DNA of 64,000 bases from Trichomonas vaginalis G3 (GCF_026262505.1 NC_067206.1:30147896-30211895), one strand, 5' to 3'. Shown: positions 50,177 to 60,559, numbered from the stretch's first letter. Program-made: numbers and translations. Notes: generated by a model not told the origin, from the letters alone.

Positions 50177-51057
50177 AATAAAAATAAAGCTTTTTGAATA
50201 TATTCAATTTTTAAATGATATTTTCACGGGTTAAATATAAAATAAAGAATAAGATGTAAATTATTAAAATATTTAATTTTAAATTTTGAACCCGTGATAA
50301 ATATTTTTTTGCATTGTTATTAATAATGAAAAATAAAGCTTATTTCAATGAAAATTGTTCTGCAAATTTATTTCACTTTTGACCTCACTTTTTCCGTAAT
50401 TCAATTTTTTACTTTTAATATTTTAGATCTTCATAATATCATTTGAAAAATTAACCATATAAAAAAATCAAGTTATCAATTTACTTTTTCCGTAATTCAA
50501 AAATCAAAAATATAAATAATATATCTTTTTATCAAATATTATTATTATATTCTATGAAAAATGAGGTCTGGAAATTTTGCGGATTCCCGTAACTCAATTT
50601 TACGGAAAAAGTGCAGTAAACTATTCAAAATACGGAAAAATTGGTGTAAACTAATGATTTTACGGTAAAATCACGGAAAGTCCCGGAAGAATATATGTGC
50701 CTATATGAAATTATACAAAAATGAATCAAACGCATTTTAAAAGATTGTTCTTGTATTATAAATGCTATTCGCAGATTTATTAGTTGAAGAAAATTACCAA
50801 ATTTTTGCCGATTTACAAAAAATGATTTACAAAGCATATTTTTATAAGGCTTAAAAAATCTTTAAAATGTGACCGGTGACGGAAATCCATGGTAACCAAC
50901 CGCGGTTCCCGTTTGGAATGCATATTGAATATGCATTATTTTGACTATTCTTTATATTCTACATATCAGAATTTAAATTTTTCCTAAATAAAATAATAAA
51001 AAGTAAAATATTTATACTTGATTACTAAAAACACTACATAAACAGTATAATTTAAAA

Positions 51058-52347
51058 TTATGCATAAACAACATTAGTATTGTCAAAAGTGAAATTAGTA
51101 ATTCTATCGAAATCGTTTGAGCTTTCGAAGCAGTCAACTTCGACAGTTGATTCATCTGATTCGAAATTGACTCCAGGGTCCTCTTCATCAGAGATCGGCA
51201 CAAAGTCTGGTGCGTACTCGCACTTGAGGACCATTTCCCAGTTGATTTCTCCCCAGAACGGGTGTTTGAATATATCATATCCAGGGCTTCCGAGTCTCTT
51301 TGCTGGGTTCTTCTCTAGCAGCTTCGATATGAAGTCCTGTGTGACAGGGTCTACAGATTTCGGAGGAAATCTGAGGGGTTTGTGGACAATGCTCTCGAAC
51401 AATCGAGTTCTGAGTGGGGAAGTGAATGGGCAGCTTCCAACGAAGAACATGTAAGCAACAACACCAAAGCTCCACCAGTCAATGGCGAAAGATTGATTTT
51501 CTTTTCCTTGGATGACTTCTGGAGCAAGGAACTCTGCTGTGCCGCAGAAAGAAGTGCAAGAGCAGTCTGGTCTGACTTCTCTGGCTGTTCCGAAATCGGC
51601 AAGTTTGATATGTCCTTTTGCATCAAGTAAAATGTTTTCTGGCTTCAAATCTCTGTAAATGATACCGATACTATGGAGTGACTTGACTGCAAGGGCAATT
51701 TCTGCAAGGTAAAGCTTCTTTTGGTACTCTGAAAAACAATTTCTTTCTAATTGGAATTGGAGATCACCTCCATGAGCAAATTCAAGCACAAAGAAGAGAT
51801 GTGTGTTGGTCTGGAAAGCATTGTAAAGACGAATAATAAAGGGATGACGAGCTCTCATGAGAGTATTTCTTTCAGATTGAATGTGTTCCTTTCTTTTATC
51901 TGATGAAATGTTAGCTTTATCAATGCATTTAATAGCTACAAGTTCGTTTGTGATCCTGTTTCGAGCTACATAAACTGTAGCAGAACCTCCTTTTCCGATT
52001 TCTTTGATAAACTCAAAATCAGAGAGATCAAGATTGTTACTGAATGGTTTTAACTCAAGTGCACAAACCCATTTCTGTGCCTGGTGCTTAGATTGACAAA
52101 AATAACTTAACTCTTCGTCAGAGTCTTCAAGTGTAATGGTGAAACCTGGGCGGCAGCCATTAAGAAGAGAAACTGATTTGATGTCGTCTAAAGAAATCTC
52201 TTTGTACAGACGCTGATATTTTTCATCTGTGAACGTAGAGAATACTTTTTCGGTAACTATGCCATAGAGCTTACGATCCGATCGGAATACATTTGTCTTT
52301 TGCATTAATACTCCTTCAATAGCAAAGATAGGATCAGAATCTACCAT
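51058..52347 (-). CDS. AGC-family protein kinase with N-terminal PH domain (AKT/PKB-like)
   Basis: 429 residues. Start chosen at ATG 52347 because a perfect initiator (TCATTA) abuts it; the frame upstream has no ATG. PH-like domain at about 8-100 with the conserved C-terminal Trp (QKWVCALEL). Kinase domain about 111-355: glycine loop GKGGSATV, VAIK lysine, catalytic YRDLKPEN (Tyr for the usual His), DFG, activation-loop SFCGTAEFLAPE. The AGC tail ends with a hydrophobic-motif-like ITNFTF (416-421). Both regulatory phosphorylation positions (loop Ser256 and tail Thr420) are present, so upstream activation as in PKB is plausible. It would act at phosphoinositide-bearing membranes. TAATTTTAAA follows the coding end. 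Confidence 0.9.
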   Translation of the reverse strand: MVDSDPIFAIEGVLMQKTNVFRSDRKLYGIVTEKVFSTFTDEKYQRLYKEISLDDIKSVSLLNGCRPGFTITLEDSDEELSYFCQSKHQAQKWVCALELKPFSNNLDLSDFEFIKEIGKGGSATVYVARNRITNELVAIKCIDKANISSDKRKEHIQSERNTLMRARHPFIIRLYNAFQTNTHLFFVLEFAHGGDLQFQLERNCFSEYQKKLYLAEIALAVKSLHSIGIIYRDLKPENILLDAKGHIKLADFGTAREVRPDCSCTSFCGTAEFLAPEVIQGKENQSFAIDWWSFGVVAYMFFVGSCPFTSPLRTRLFESIVHKPLRFPPKSVDPVTQDFISKLLEKNPAKRLGSPGYDIFKHPFWGEINWEMVLKCEYAPDFVPISDEEDPGVNFESDESTVEVDCFESSNDFDRITNFTFDNTNVVYA

Positions 52348-52353
52348 TAATGA
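52348..52353 (-). promoter_or_regulatory. Initiator element (TCATTA) of the kinase gene
   Basis: Matches TCA-Y-T-W exactly on the minus strand and directly precedes ATG 52347. A second TCATTT lies about 20 bp further up. Confidence 0.6.
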
Positions 52354-55300
52354 ATTTTGATAAAAATTAAATGAATAACCTCTCAAAATTTAGATATAAA
52401 ATTAAAATATTATTGGTGTTATAGAGTGTTACAATATGAACAATATTGAATACAAAAGCTTTCTCACAATTAATTATACTCTCTAATTTGAATTATTATA
52501 GATAAGAGTTTATTGAATTAAATACACGAATTTTGGTTTGAAGACCGTCACACTTTTATATAATTCTATCACATTCGATTTCTTAGCGGGCGCTTCAAAT
52601 ATTTTTCTACAAATTATTATCGCTACATCTTTTTGAATACACTTTAGAAATAAATAGATATCATTTTTAATTGTTCGTTTTTCAATTTTTATATGAAAAT
52701 TAGAAATTTGAGAGAAATTCAAATTTCTTATAATTAGTCATATTTGAACTTAGCTAATTATAATTATATTATTTACATTATGAATATCATTTTTTTAGTA
52801 AATATTGTTTAAAGTTTTCTCCCATTCAAATTATTTTACTCAAAAATTAACAATACTTGTATTATCTGTTTTGGAATTGAAGTCTATTCCACTTTTCACC
52901 ATTTTCTAAATTGTTAATCGTATCAAACTATTTCTCCAATTTTGGTCATTTAAAAAATTTAATACTATTTAATGCTGAATACTAATTTCCTATTCAGTAA
53001 AAATTTCAATTCAATTAGGACGACAATTCAAAAAGTTTATTACAATCAGGAATTTTATCTCATGTGATAGGCATAAATTGATTTAAATTGTAACATATAT
53101 GCATCAAAAATAATATTTCTTTCATTTTCATTTTGCTAAATTTGTTATTCAGTATTCTCTATACATTTATGCATTTTCCTATCCTACACTTCATTTCCCA
53201 AACTTTTATAGTAATTGAAAGTATTATTTTTTCTATCACAATTTTCTGAACAACCTGATGGGTTGAGTTAATGAGGATATCCTTCTAATTCGTCCATTAT
53301 TTAGACACTCAATATAAGCGTTGTGTGCATCAAAATAGTGCTATTGATTAATATATTTTTAGAACCGAAAGTTATAAAGTCGATCGTTTTTTCCTATAAA
53401 AAAATCTGCCTCCTAGAATTTCGGTTTTTTTCCCTCAAAATTTGGCAAATCTGGTAGAATTGGGTATACCCCCGTCCATAAAAGCGCACATTTCTGACAC
53501 CTAAATGTCAAATGAGCTTAAGGCGCTGGACTTCTTTAAGGTCCTTACTTGTCCTTCAAGCTAATGAATCAGTATCCACAATGGTACTAATTCATATGGT
53601 TATTCAAAAAACTTCGGAGAAATAATTTAGATAATTTCACAAAAACTCAAGAATTTCCTTTCAAATCAGCAACACACCTCTTGTTCCCGAAACAAATATT
53701 ATTCCTAACATCAGATCTTGATTTATGTTGGTAGTTGAAATTTTGAAATACAAAACCAGAGTTTTCGAGCAGCAACGACAGAAATGACCTTTTTCCATGG
53801 AAAAAGGTCATTTTTGTAGTAGCTGTTCGAAAATGAAACTCTTGATTCAAATTTTATATTAAAATTAACAAAATCAAAAAACATCGAGTTAAGCATATTA
53901 CCAACGATAATATTTAATACTCCAAGATCTCAAACTTAGCAGACACAAAATTTTTATAAATTATTGTAATTTTTACCTTTTTGAAGTGGATTAAACAGTT
54001 GTTTATATAATCATTTATTTACCCATTCTTTTTACATCTTATTGATATGATTGTTTTATAACGTTTCCGATTTAATTACATTTTTTCGATCTGAATTTCA
54101 ACCCCATATAATGATCCAGGATATCTTATATAATTTTTTGCAATTATGTATTAGTTTTAAATATAATCTATATGGTTTCATGTAAATCAATGTTAATTTT
54201 TTTAAATTTAATTTCAAATTTCTTATTAGCTTTTTGTACTAAATAATAGTGTTTTAGATAAATTAAATCCTATTGGCAGATTTCTTTTATGCTTAAGTCA
54301 AACTTTTCCTGTTAAAAAATCAATTTATACTAATTTTTTACAAAATTTTTTAATAACCGCTAAAAAAATTAAAATTTTATTCTTTGGCCTTGACCACTTC
54401 ACATTTTTGGTATCATTTTATTGATTTGGAATTTTTTTGGAGTAGCATCAACACAAGATAGTAAGAAATATCGATACCTCAATGAAGCACTAACCACACA
54501 GATGCAAAATCACACGAAAAACAAAAACTTTATCTAATATTAGCAAATCTTTCAACAAATCAAGCATAAATGCGCAATAAGAACATACCAAACGGCTACA
54601 CATATACAAGATAATATCTAAACAACTCACAAACCATTACTTAAGCGAAGACAGAAAGGAAATTGAAACAGATTACGAAAAGGAAGACCTGAAGAAAGAC
54701 CGAAACACAAGGAAAGCGATAGAAAAGCAAGTAGAAGACAAGACCAGCTAAAGAAGTACAGAAGAGCGAAAAAGATCGATACGACTGGAAGATTAATTTA
54801 CTGTTTCTCAGTCTCCAAGCCGAGTTCAAGACTCAGAACAAACACCACAAGTATGTTGATTATGTATTATATCTACTTATATGGTTGTTATAGGAATAAA
54901 ATCCTTTTTTATGCTTTAAATTTAACTTTTTTTATCCTCATTGAATGTCAAAAATTTTTGAATAGTTTACACTTTTTGGCGGGCTTACAATTTTTCTTTT
55001 ATTTCTTGTTAAATAAAATTAGCATCTAATAATAAATTAATTTTTCATATAATATGGATTTTTTTTGTTCTCCTAGAATTTGACAGCTTACAAAATATGC
55101 TTATTTTTATGATATTTAGAATGATCATTAAATGAACAATCTATATTCCCAATATCAGAGATTTTTTGTTTTTCTCACCTTTCTGACATAGGAAAAGGGT
55201 AAATTTTTAGCAAAAAACGATTGACTTTAATTGTCTAACCTAAAACGATGATCATAGATTTATCCATGGTCAGCTTATCTGATTGTTTTAGGTGTAGGCA

Positions 55301-55871
55301 TCTTTTTGTTTAAAATCACTATTTGGATATGAACAACAATTCAAATATTTTGTTTTTGAAAAGTACTGTTTGTGAACTTATAATTTTACTGACCATACGA
55401 TATTTTTGGGTATTCCTAATAATTATATGATACTATCTGCTTTATTCATAAGAAACAAAATATTATTCATTAAAAAATGCCCATGGATAAAGCATTCTTA
55501 AATAGAATTAAGGCAAATATTACACATCAAAATTCCTGATAGTGTTTGTTACCATCTCATTCATTGATAACACAATAGTTTTTTGAATCGATATGGACCG
55601 TAGCTATCTTTCGATATATATATATATATATTACTTTTTGATTAAATTCGATTAAGTATCAATTTTTATTTATTTTCCGTGTTTTATTTCAAAAACTTTC
55701 AAAAAAAGACCGTCATACGGAAATATTATTAAAAATCATTTTCCAGTTCATAAAAAGAAATTTCAAAATGCTCTAGAGCATAAATCATACAAACTTTCCA
55801 CTAAAAAATTCCGAAAATTCAAGTCAGGTCAAAACTGACACGGAAGATATGTAAAGTCCGATAATCTTACT
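52354..55871. other. Host intergenic DNA, 3.5 kb
   Basis: AT-rich and full of stops; no gene supported. Noted: a short TA run near 55614, and a purine-rich, slightly GC-richer patch at about 54640-54800 with only short open frames and no initiator. The size is large for this organism and could hide an old repeat I cannot recognise. Confidence 0.5.
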
Positions 55872-55877
55872 TCACTT
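55872..55877 (+). promoter_or_regulatory. Initiator element (TCACTT) of the FKBP gene
   Basis: Exact TCA-Y-T-W match; the predicted transcription start A at 55874 gives a 9-nt leader before ATG 55883. Confidence 0.65.
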
Positions 55878-55882
55878 GTTTA

Positions 55883-56404
55883 ATGAACGCTAAGAAATCC
55901 AATTTCAGGCATTCAAAGAAAGTAAAGAAGACAACTTTCTGCTCACAATATGGCAAATATTTCCTTATTGGTTTAGGCGTCCTTGTTGTTGGCGCAATGG
56001 TTGGATTAGCACTCTGGCCAAATCCAAACATTCCAAAGCCACAACCATATGTCAAACCGGGTAAAATCCATGTTACAGAAGATAAGGGCGTTACAAAGGA
56101 CATTATTACAGCTGGTGCAGGCGAAATTGGCCAAGATGGTGATTTTGCAGTTGTTGACTACAATATCTCTCTTCCAAATGGTACTCTCTTATATACCGAC
56201 AACAAGTTCAAATTTGAACTTGGCGCTGAAAACGTATTTAAAGGATTCAATATTGCTGTCAAATCAATGAAGGTTAATGAAACATCCAAGTTCGTTATCA
56301 CTCCAAAGTACGGCATCAGCATTAAGAAGGTGCCACCAACTAACATCGTCCTTCAAGCTAGACTTCACAATCTTACCAAGAAGGAAAGCGCTCCAGCTAA
56401 ATAA
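55883..56404 (+). CDS. Membrane-anchored FKBP-type peptidyl-prolyl isomerase
   Basis: 173 residues. A basic N-terminus (1-22) precedes one membrane segment (about 25-45, GKYFLIGLGVLVVGAMVGLAL), a signal-anchor arrangement. The FKBP domain follows at about 70-165: DFAVVDYNISLPNGTLL, FKFELGAENVFKGFNIAV (the family's F-x-LG-x-x-x-V-x-KG-x-x-x-AV), then MKVNETSKFVITPKYGIS. Several active-site aromatics of human FKBP12 are replaced, so drug binding and catalysis may be weak. It probably assists folding at the ER or another internal membrane (inference). The stop overlaps TAAA. Confidence 0.8.
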   Translation: MNAKKSNFRHSKKVKKTTFCSQYGKYFLIGLGVLVVGAMVGLALWPNPNIPKPQPYVKPGKIHVTEDKGVTKDIITAGAGEIGQDGDFAVVDYNISLPNGTLLYTDNKFKFELGAENVFKGFNIAVKSMKVNETSKFVITPKYGISIKKVPPTNIVLQARLHNLTKKESAPAK

Positions 56405-56822
56405 ACTTTTCACATCATACCAGTTGGATTTTTTTTTCGTATGCTTTTTATAATAAATATTAATTCCAAAAATATGCCGATTTCCGAAAAATTCTTTTTT
56501 CGGAAAATTTAACTGTGTTTCTCTTTTGATTTACGATGGTGGCTGAAATGCGTTTGAAATTTCATAAATATGATTGAATGGCAAAAATAATTCGAAAAAC
56601 TCGATATCCACTGAATGATCTTCAAATTAATATCAACAATTATAGAAACCAAAAGTTTTGTGTCTAAATTATTAATATGTTGAGTTTTATTCAAAAAAAT
56701 TACATTAATAAACAAATTTATGCGAAAAATATTAACAAAATGCCTAAATATATCGACATTTCCTAGATGACAAAGAATAAAACAAAAATTCTATATTTTT
56801 TGATATTGAAAAGTGACAAACT

Positions 56823-58874
56823 ATGCAAAATCCTTCTGTATCTCAAATTTTAGATAGACTGAACCAAGATTCTCAAACTTCTACAACAAAAAAGTCAACA
56901 AAAACAATCAAGATAAAGAAACCTGTGAAGAAAAATATAACTTCTCCATCAATTAATCGAACTTCTAGTGTATCTGAACAACAAACGGAAGAAAACTTTG
57001 ATATTCAATGGGAATCAATATTAGAATGTGTTAAGCAAACATTTTCAAGTGTTAAATCTGCAAATTATGAAACAACTTATCAATTAATCGAAAAACTCTG
57101 CAAAAATCAAGTAACTTTACAGAAACTAGCCGATAAATACACAAATACAATTGATGAATATTCCAATAATTCCATAAAATCTATTCTTCAACTTCAAAAT
57201 TACGAATCTTTTGAAAATTTCTATATAGAACTCCAGCAAAACATCGAAAAGCTTGAAACACTGTTTTCCACTTTTGAAAAATCATACCTCTATCCGGTAA
57301 CCATTTCCAAATCAATTCAAAACCAATTTATCAAATATATTTCTCAAAATTCAGCTCAGCAGGACTTCATTATTACGTTCTTAGCTGATGGGTTTAAGCA
57401 AAACAGGCTTAAATATGTAAATGGTTCCACAGATATTAAACATTTTCAAATAATAGCGAATTGTTCTCATTTTTTTGAGGTCGAAAGCGATTTACAAGCA
57501 GTAATTATTGAAGATGCAACACAGTACTACCAGACGCTGGAAGTTCCTCAATTGGATAACGAAAACCTCATTAATTGGTTTGAGAAGCAGATAAATTATG
57601 AAATTGACATGTATCAGTACTTTAAGACCACAATAGGCATAGAAATAATTGATACGTCCAGACAAACTCTTTACGGAATGAAATTTTACATGTATTTGCA
57701 AAATATCATTTCTGACTTAGTTTTTTCGAAGAAATACGACTCAATAGTGAAAGTATCCAAGCTGTGCGATTATTCCCCTGAAATGAAGGAACTTTTTACA
57801 GATGAATTCAAAAAATTTGCAAAGAACTGCGTTTCTCAGGTGAAAAAGGGGACTAATGTGGCAATAATTTCGGACATATTCGGGAAATTACTCGTTTTCA
57901 GAGATTTGAAAGAAGGAATTGAAAATGAAACAATAAACGACGCATTTAAAGCTTTTTGCACAGAAATGAGGAGTAAATACAGGAAGCTACAGTTAATGTA
58001 TGCAGAGTTTATCAACCAGAAGATCCAAGAAGACGATTTTCCTCAACATTTATCTGATTATATTCTTTTCTTTAGGCAACTGTCTTCGATAGACGAATTT
58101 GTTCTAGAAAATCGGTCATACTTGGTTAATAGACTATTATCTCCGAACTATTCTCACATTTCAAACGAAGAAATTTTTGGAAAAGCGATTGAAGAAATTA
58201 TAGGCAGCGATGGCATTAAATCAACATTCCAAATGATATCTGATGTGAAATACAGCAGAAGTATGGACATAAAACTCTCAATTCCCGGTTTTGTGACTTT
58301 GATAAAATACGATACGTGGCCAGAGTACCAAGAAATCTTTCCAGAGGTGCCAAGACAAATAGAAGTGCTCAGAAAGGAGTTCGAAAATCAGTTCCATGAA
58401 GAAAATAAGAAAATTTCCTGGGTTTCTCCTTTGGAAACTGTTGATTTTGAGTATGGAAATGCGAAAATAAGTGGTTCATTGACCCATCTGTGCGCTTTGA
58501 TGAAGATTTCTGAAGGAAATGACAAAATTCCAAAAGATATCAAAGAACAGCTGGTTGCTGCCAAGATTTTGGATGAAAATAATATGATTTCAACAGAAGG
58601 GAACTTCATCCTACCACTTCCAAAGTATAGAATTCCTGATTTCCACAAAGAAGAAAATTCTTACGAAGCTCAGCAGAATAGAAAAGATAGAATAATAGCC
58701 CGCATAGTGTTGATCGCTAAAAAGACAAAAGAAGTTCCGAAGCACGATTTAGAGGAACAATTAAAACAATTTATTTCAGAATTGACAGAAGAAGAGATTA
58801 TTAATTCTATAAATAATGCTGTCAAGCGCGAATACATATCCTTTGATAATGATATTATTCGCTTTTTGCCATAA
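56823..58874 (+). CDS. Divergent cullin-family protein (ubiquitin ligase scaffold)
   Basis: 683 residues, near the 750 typical for cullins. A Ser/Thr/Lys-rich leader (1-55) is followed by helical repeats (about 60-420). A cullin-homology region comes next (VNRLLSPNYSHISNEE, then DIKLSIPGFVTLIKYDTWP, KISWVSPLETVDFEY). The C-terminal winged helix (about 620-683) includes RKDRIIARIVLIAKKTKEVPKHDL, then VKREYISFDNDIIRFLP. Aligned with the usual IVRIMK, the neddylation lysine appears to be Leu (IARIVL), so regulation by NEDD8 may be lost or shifted to a nearby Lys. No clear initiator upstream. The third Maverick begins 6 bp after the stop codon; TAAA overlaps that stop. Confidence 0.75.
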   Translation: MQNPSVSQILDRLNQDSQTSTTKKSTKTIKIKKPVKKNITSPSINRTSSVSEQQTEENFDIQWESILECVKQTFSSVKSANYETTYQLIEKLCKNQVTLQKLADKYTNTIDEYSNNSIKSILQLQNYESFENFYIELQQNIEKLETLFSTFEKSYLYPVTISKSIQNQFIKYISQNSAQQDFIITFLADGFKQNRLKYVNGSTDIKHFQIIANCSHFFEVESDLQAVIIEDATQYYQTLEVPQLDNENLINWFEKQINYEIDMYQYFKTTIGIEIIDTSRQTLYGMKFYMYLQNIISDLVFSKKYDSIVKVSKLCDYSPEMKELFTDEFKKFAKNCVSQVKKGTNVAIISDIFGKLLVFRDLKEGIENETINDAFKAFCTEMRSKYRKLQLMYAEFINQKIQEDDFPQHLSDYILFFRQLSSIDEFVLENRSYLVNRLLSPNYSHISNEEIFGKAIEEIIGSDGIKSTFQMISDVKYSRSMDIKLSIPGFVTLIKYDTWPEYQEIFPEVPRQIEVLRKEFENQFHEENKKISWVSPLETVDFEYGNAKISGSLTHLCALMKISEGNDKIPKDIKEQLVAAKILDENNMISTEGNFILPLPKYRIPDFHKEENSYEAQQNRKDRIIARIVLIAKKTKEVPKHDLEEQLKQFISELTEEEIINSINNAVKREYISFDNDIIRFLP

Positions 58875-58880
58875 ATTTAA

Positions 58881-58920
58881 AGTAGTATATGAGTACGGGT
58901 TGTGTGACCTTTTTTGTAAT
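58881..58920 (+). repeat. Left end of third Maverick's terminal repeat (extent unknown)
   Basis: Shares CGGGTTGTGTGAC and the AGTAGTA tip with the outer Maverick at 754. The partner arm lies outside the window so the length cannot be set. Terminal repeat sequence may extend to about 59215. Confidence 0.7.
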
Positions 58921-59215
58921 CGTAAGAATTCTCACATAATTGAATGATTTTTGAACATACTTCTGAATAGCAGATTTTAAAAATTTATGAATAATTTATA
59001 AAAAATTTTTATTCCTACAATTCCTATATTACCATTAATTAAAGAATATATTTTTGCATAGATTCCAAATATGGTGTCAATTTTTTTAAAAAATTTTGAA
59101 TTCAATGAGTTATATCAAAAATAAAATTCTTGAATAGAGTAAAAAATTTAAATAATTTATTTAAATATTTTCTTCTGACATTTATGAATAATTTATTTTT
59201 TTAATTCGTAAGAAA

Positions 59216-59314
59216 ATGAGTGGATCAAGATTCGTAACCGTCAATCAATTAATGGATGCTCTTTCACCAATTCTTGAAAATGTTAAACAAGTAGATGTTT
59301 ATTTCGATGATTAA
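59216..59314 (+). CDS. Tiny Maverick reading frame at the left end, 32 residues
   Basis: MSGSRFVTVNQLMDALSPIL then an acidic tail ending in DD; the frame ends at the start of a 26-nt A run. It follows TTTATTTTTTTAATTCGTAAG. The opening looks like the start of a longer protein. No family recognised. Confidence 0.35.
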   Translation: MSGSRFVTVNQLMDALSPILENVKQVDVYFDD

Positions 59315-59480
59315 AAAAAAAAAAAAAAAAAAAAAAAAGGTATTGGGGCTTCCAGGGCTGCGCCCCTCTAGCCCCCTGAAGATGTTTAGTATAACACCAG
59401 GTCCCTCGGTCCCTCGGTCCCTCGGTTAAACGAACTTCTCTGAAAAAATGAGACAACATGACATTTTGACAACAGTCCAG
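59313..59480 (+). repeat. Poly-A run, GC hairpin and conserved repeat block of third Maverick
   Basis: A 26-A run (59313-59338) is followed by a GC-rich patch able to pair (GGGGCTTCCAGGGCTGCGCC, then CCTC), and then three GGTCCCTC steps. After these comes a block CTTCTCTGAAAAAATGAGAC and ACATGACATTTTGACAAC that is almost the same as the block ending each GGTCACC unit of the outer element. Confidence 0.75.
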
Positions 59481-59601
59481 GAAGTCTTAACAAGATAGGA
59501 CGGTTATTTGACAAAACCGACAAGACCTTAACCGAGTAGTTTTCATGTTTTGTCACTTTTCTGTCACTTTTCAGGGTAAAAACATTTTTATTGTATATAA
59601 A

Positions 59602-60420
59602 ATGAATTTTACAAAACCACCGTTACCCTTCTTTGGAAATAAGAGTAGATGTAAAGATATTCTATTGAGAGAACTTAAGAAACTACCGAATGGTCTAACA
59701 TTTGTAGATTTGTTCGGTGGAAGTTTCTATATATCCCATTTGTGCCATACTGTATTTCCTGACTCAAAGATTATATGCAATGACTTCGACAACTATATGA
59801 ACCGTCTCAAACATATACCAGACACAAACAAAATATTGAAAGAGTTAAAAGAAAAGATACCTATAGGTAAGATGGAACGTATACCATTAGATAAGAAAAA
59901 TATTGTCAGAGAGGTTTTGAAAAAAGCAGAGTATATTGACTGGGATAGTATATCTTCTAGACTATTATATAGTGGTGCTATAAGAGTTCATGACATTGAA
60001 ACACTTATGTCAAAAGTTTTATATCTTAACTATACAAAGGTTTTCAAAGAGAACATAGAAAAATATACTGAGGGTATAGAGTTTGTGAGATGTCATTGGA
60101 CAGAGTTGTATGAAAAATACAAAGACAAGGAAAATGTTTTCTTTATAGTAGACCCACCGTTCTATAACACATACGATTTTCAATACCAAGTAGACTGGAC
60201 TTTGAGAGACTCTTTAGAAACTTTAGACGTTTTACATAACCATCCATGCTTTTACTTTACATCCGATAAAAGTGGTTTGGAAAGTGTTATGAGATGGTTA
60301 GAGGATATACATGACTATGATTTTAGATACGATAAGATAGAATATGAGAGAGGTCCTATAAACCGGAAAAAGTGTCATAACAAAGAAATTTTACTAGTAA
60401 CTAAATGTGGTTTGAAATAG
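59602..60420 (+). CDS. DNA N6-adenine methyltransferase (Dam/D12 class)
   Basis: 272 residues from ATG 59602, chosen because TTTTTATTGTATATAA precedes it; an earlier in-frame ATG would read through that box. Motifs in Dam/D12 order: X-like LPFFGNKSRCKDILL (residues about 7-21), motif I (S-adenosylmethionine site) FVDLFGGSFYIS, ICNDFDN, and motif IV DPPF (of the NPPY/DPPY class) in FFIVDPPFYNTYD. Ends with a FTSDKSG strand and a basic tail. It would methylate adenine N6 in DNA, either marking element DNA or altering host 6mA, which is abundant in trichomonads. It looks whole. Its last codons overlap the next small gene. Confidence 0.85.
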   Translation: MNFTKPPLPFFGNKSRCKDILLRELKKLPNGLTFVDLFGGSFYISHLCHTVFPDSKIICNDFDNYMNRLKHIPDTNKILKELKEKIPIGKMERIPLDKKNIVREVLKKAEYIDWDSISSRLLYSGAIRVHDIETLMSKVLYLNYTKVFKENIEKYTEGIEFVRCHWTELYEKYKDKENVFFIVDPPFYNTYDFQYQVDWTLRDSLETLDVLHNHPCFYFTSDKSGLESVMRWLEDIHDYDFRYDKIEYERGPINRKKCHNKEILLVTKCGLK

Positions 60421-60536
60421 GACTACTTGTTTTAGGTTTTTTCCATTGTGTCATTTACTTATTTGACGTGGCAGAAAGATATAGAGAATATGAAGATGAA
60501 CCAATACCAGCAAATGTTCAGCATATGTACTCGTAA
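60405..60536 (+). CDS. Small single-membrane-segment protein, 43 residues
   Basis: ATG 60405 lies inside the last codons of the methyltransferase in another frame and reads MWFEIGLLVLGFFHCVIYLF, a membrane segment, followed by a charged tail ending QHMYS. Overlapping start and membrane character resemble small viral membrane or holin-like proteins; no homologue recognised. It is open over its whole length and ends 23 bp before the next gene's ATG. Confidence 0.45.
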   Translation: MWFEIGLLVLGFFHCVIYLFDVAERYREYEDEPIPANVQHMYS

Positions 60537-60559
60537 GAGATATTTTTATCTAATATTAA

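Larger units (their letters stand above)
47219..51057. other. Host intergenic DNA, 3.8 kb, with repeats and a Maverick scrap
   Basis: No host gene supported. It holds a GC-rich hairpin (47688-47760), a 35-bp inverted-repeat pair (47816-47850 and 48504-48538), a Maverick polymerase fragment (49610-50176), and a 14-bp inverted pair CACTTTTTCCGTAA at 50386-50399 with its complement at 50600-50613, with a third copy near 50480. Confidence 0.6.

Noticed and set aside
51080-51630. Several plus-strand and minus-strand frames over the kinase
   Set aside because: Shadows of the kinase coding sequence, whose motifs are clear.
54641-54829. Short frame in the purine-rich patch of the 3.5-kb host spacer
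   Set aside because: Composition-driven, no initiator and no homologue recognised.
55612-55632. TA dinucleotide run as a regulatory or recombination site
   Set aside because: Short simple repeat expected in AT-rich intergenic DNA.
59313-59338. Poly-A run as evidence of a retroposed gene or SINE
   Set aside because: No retrocopy or target duplication around it; it lies within Maverick DNA before a conserved Maverick block.
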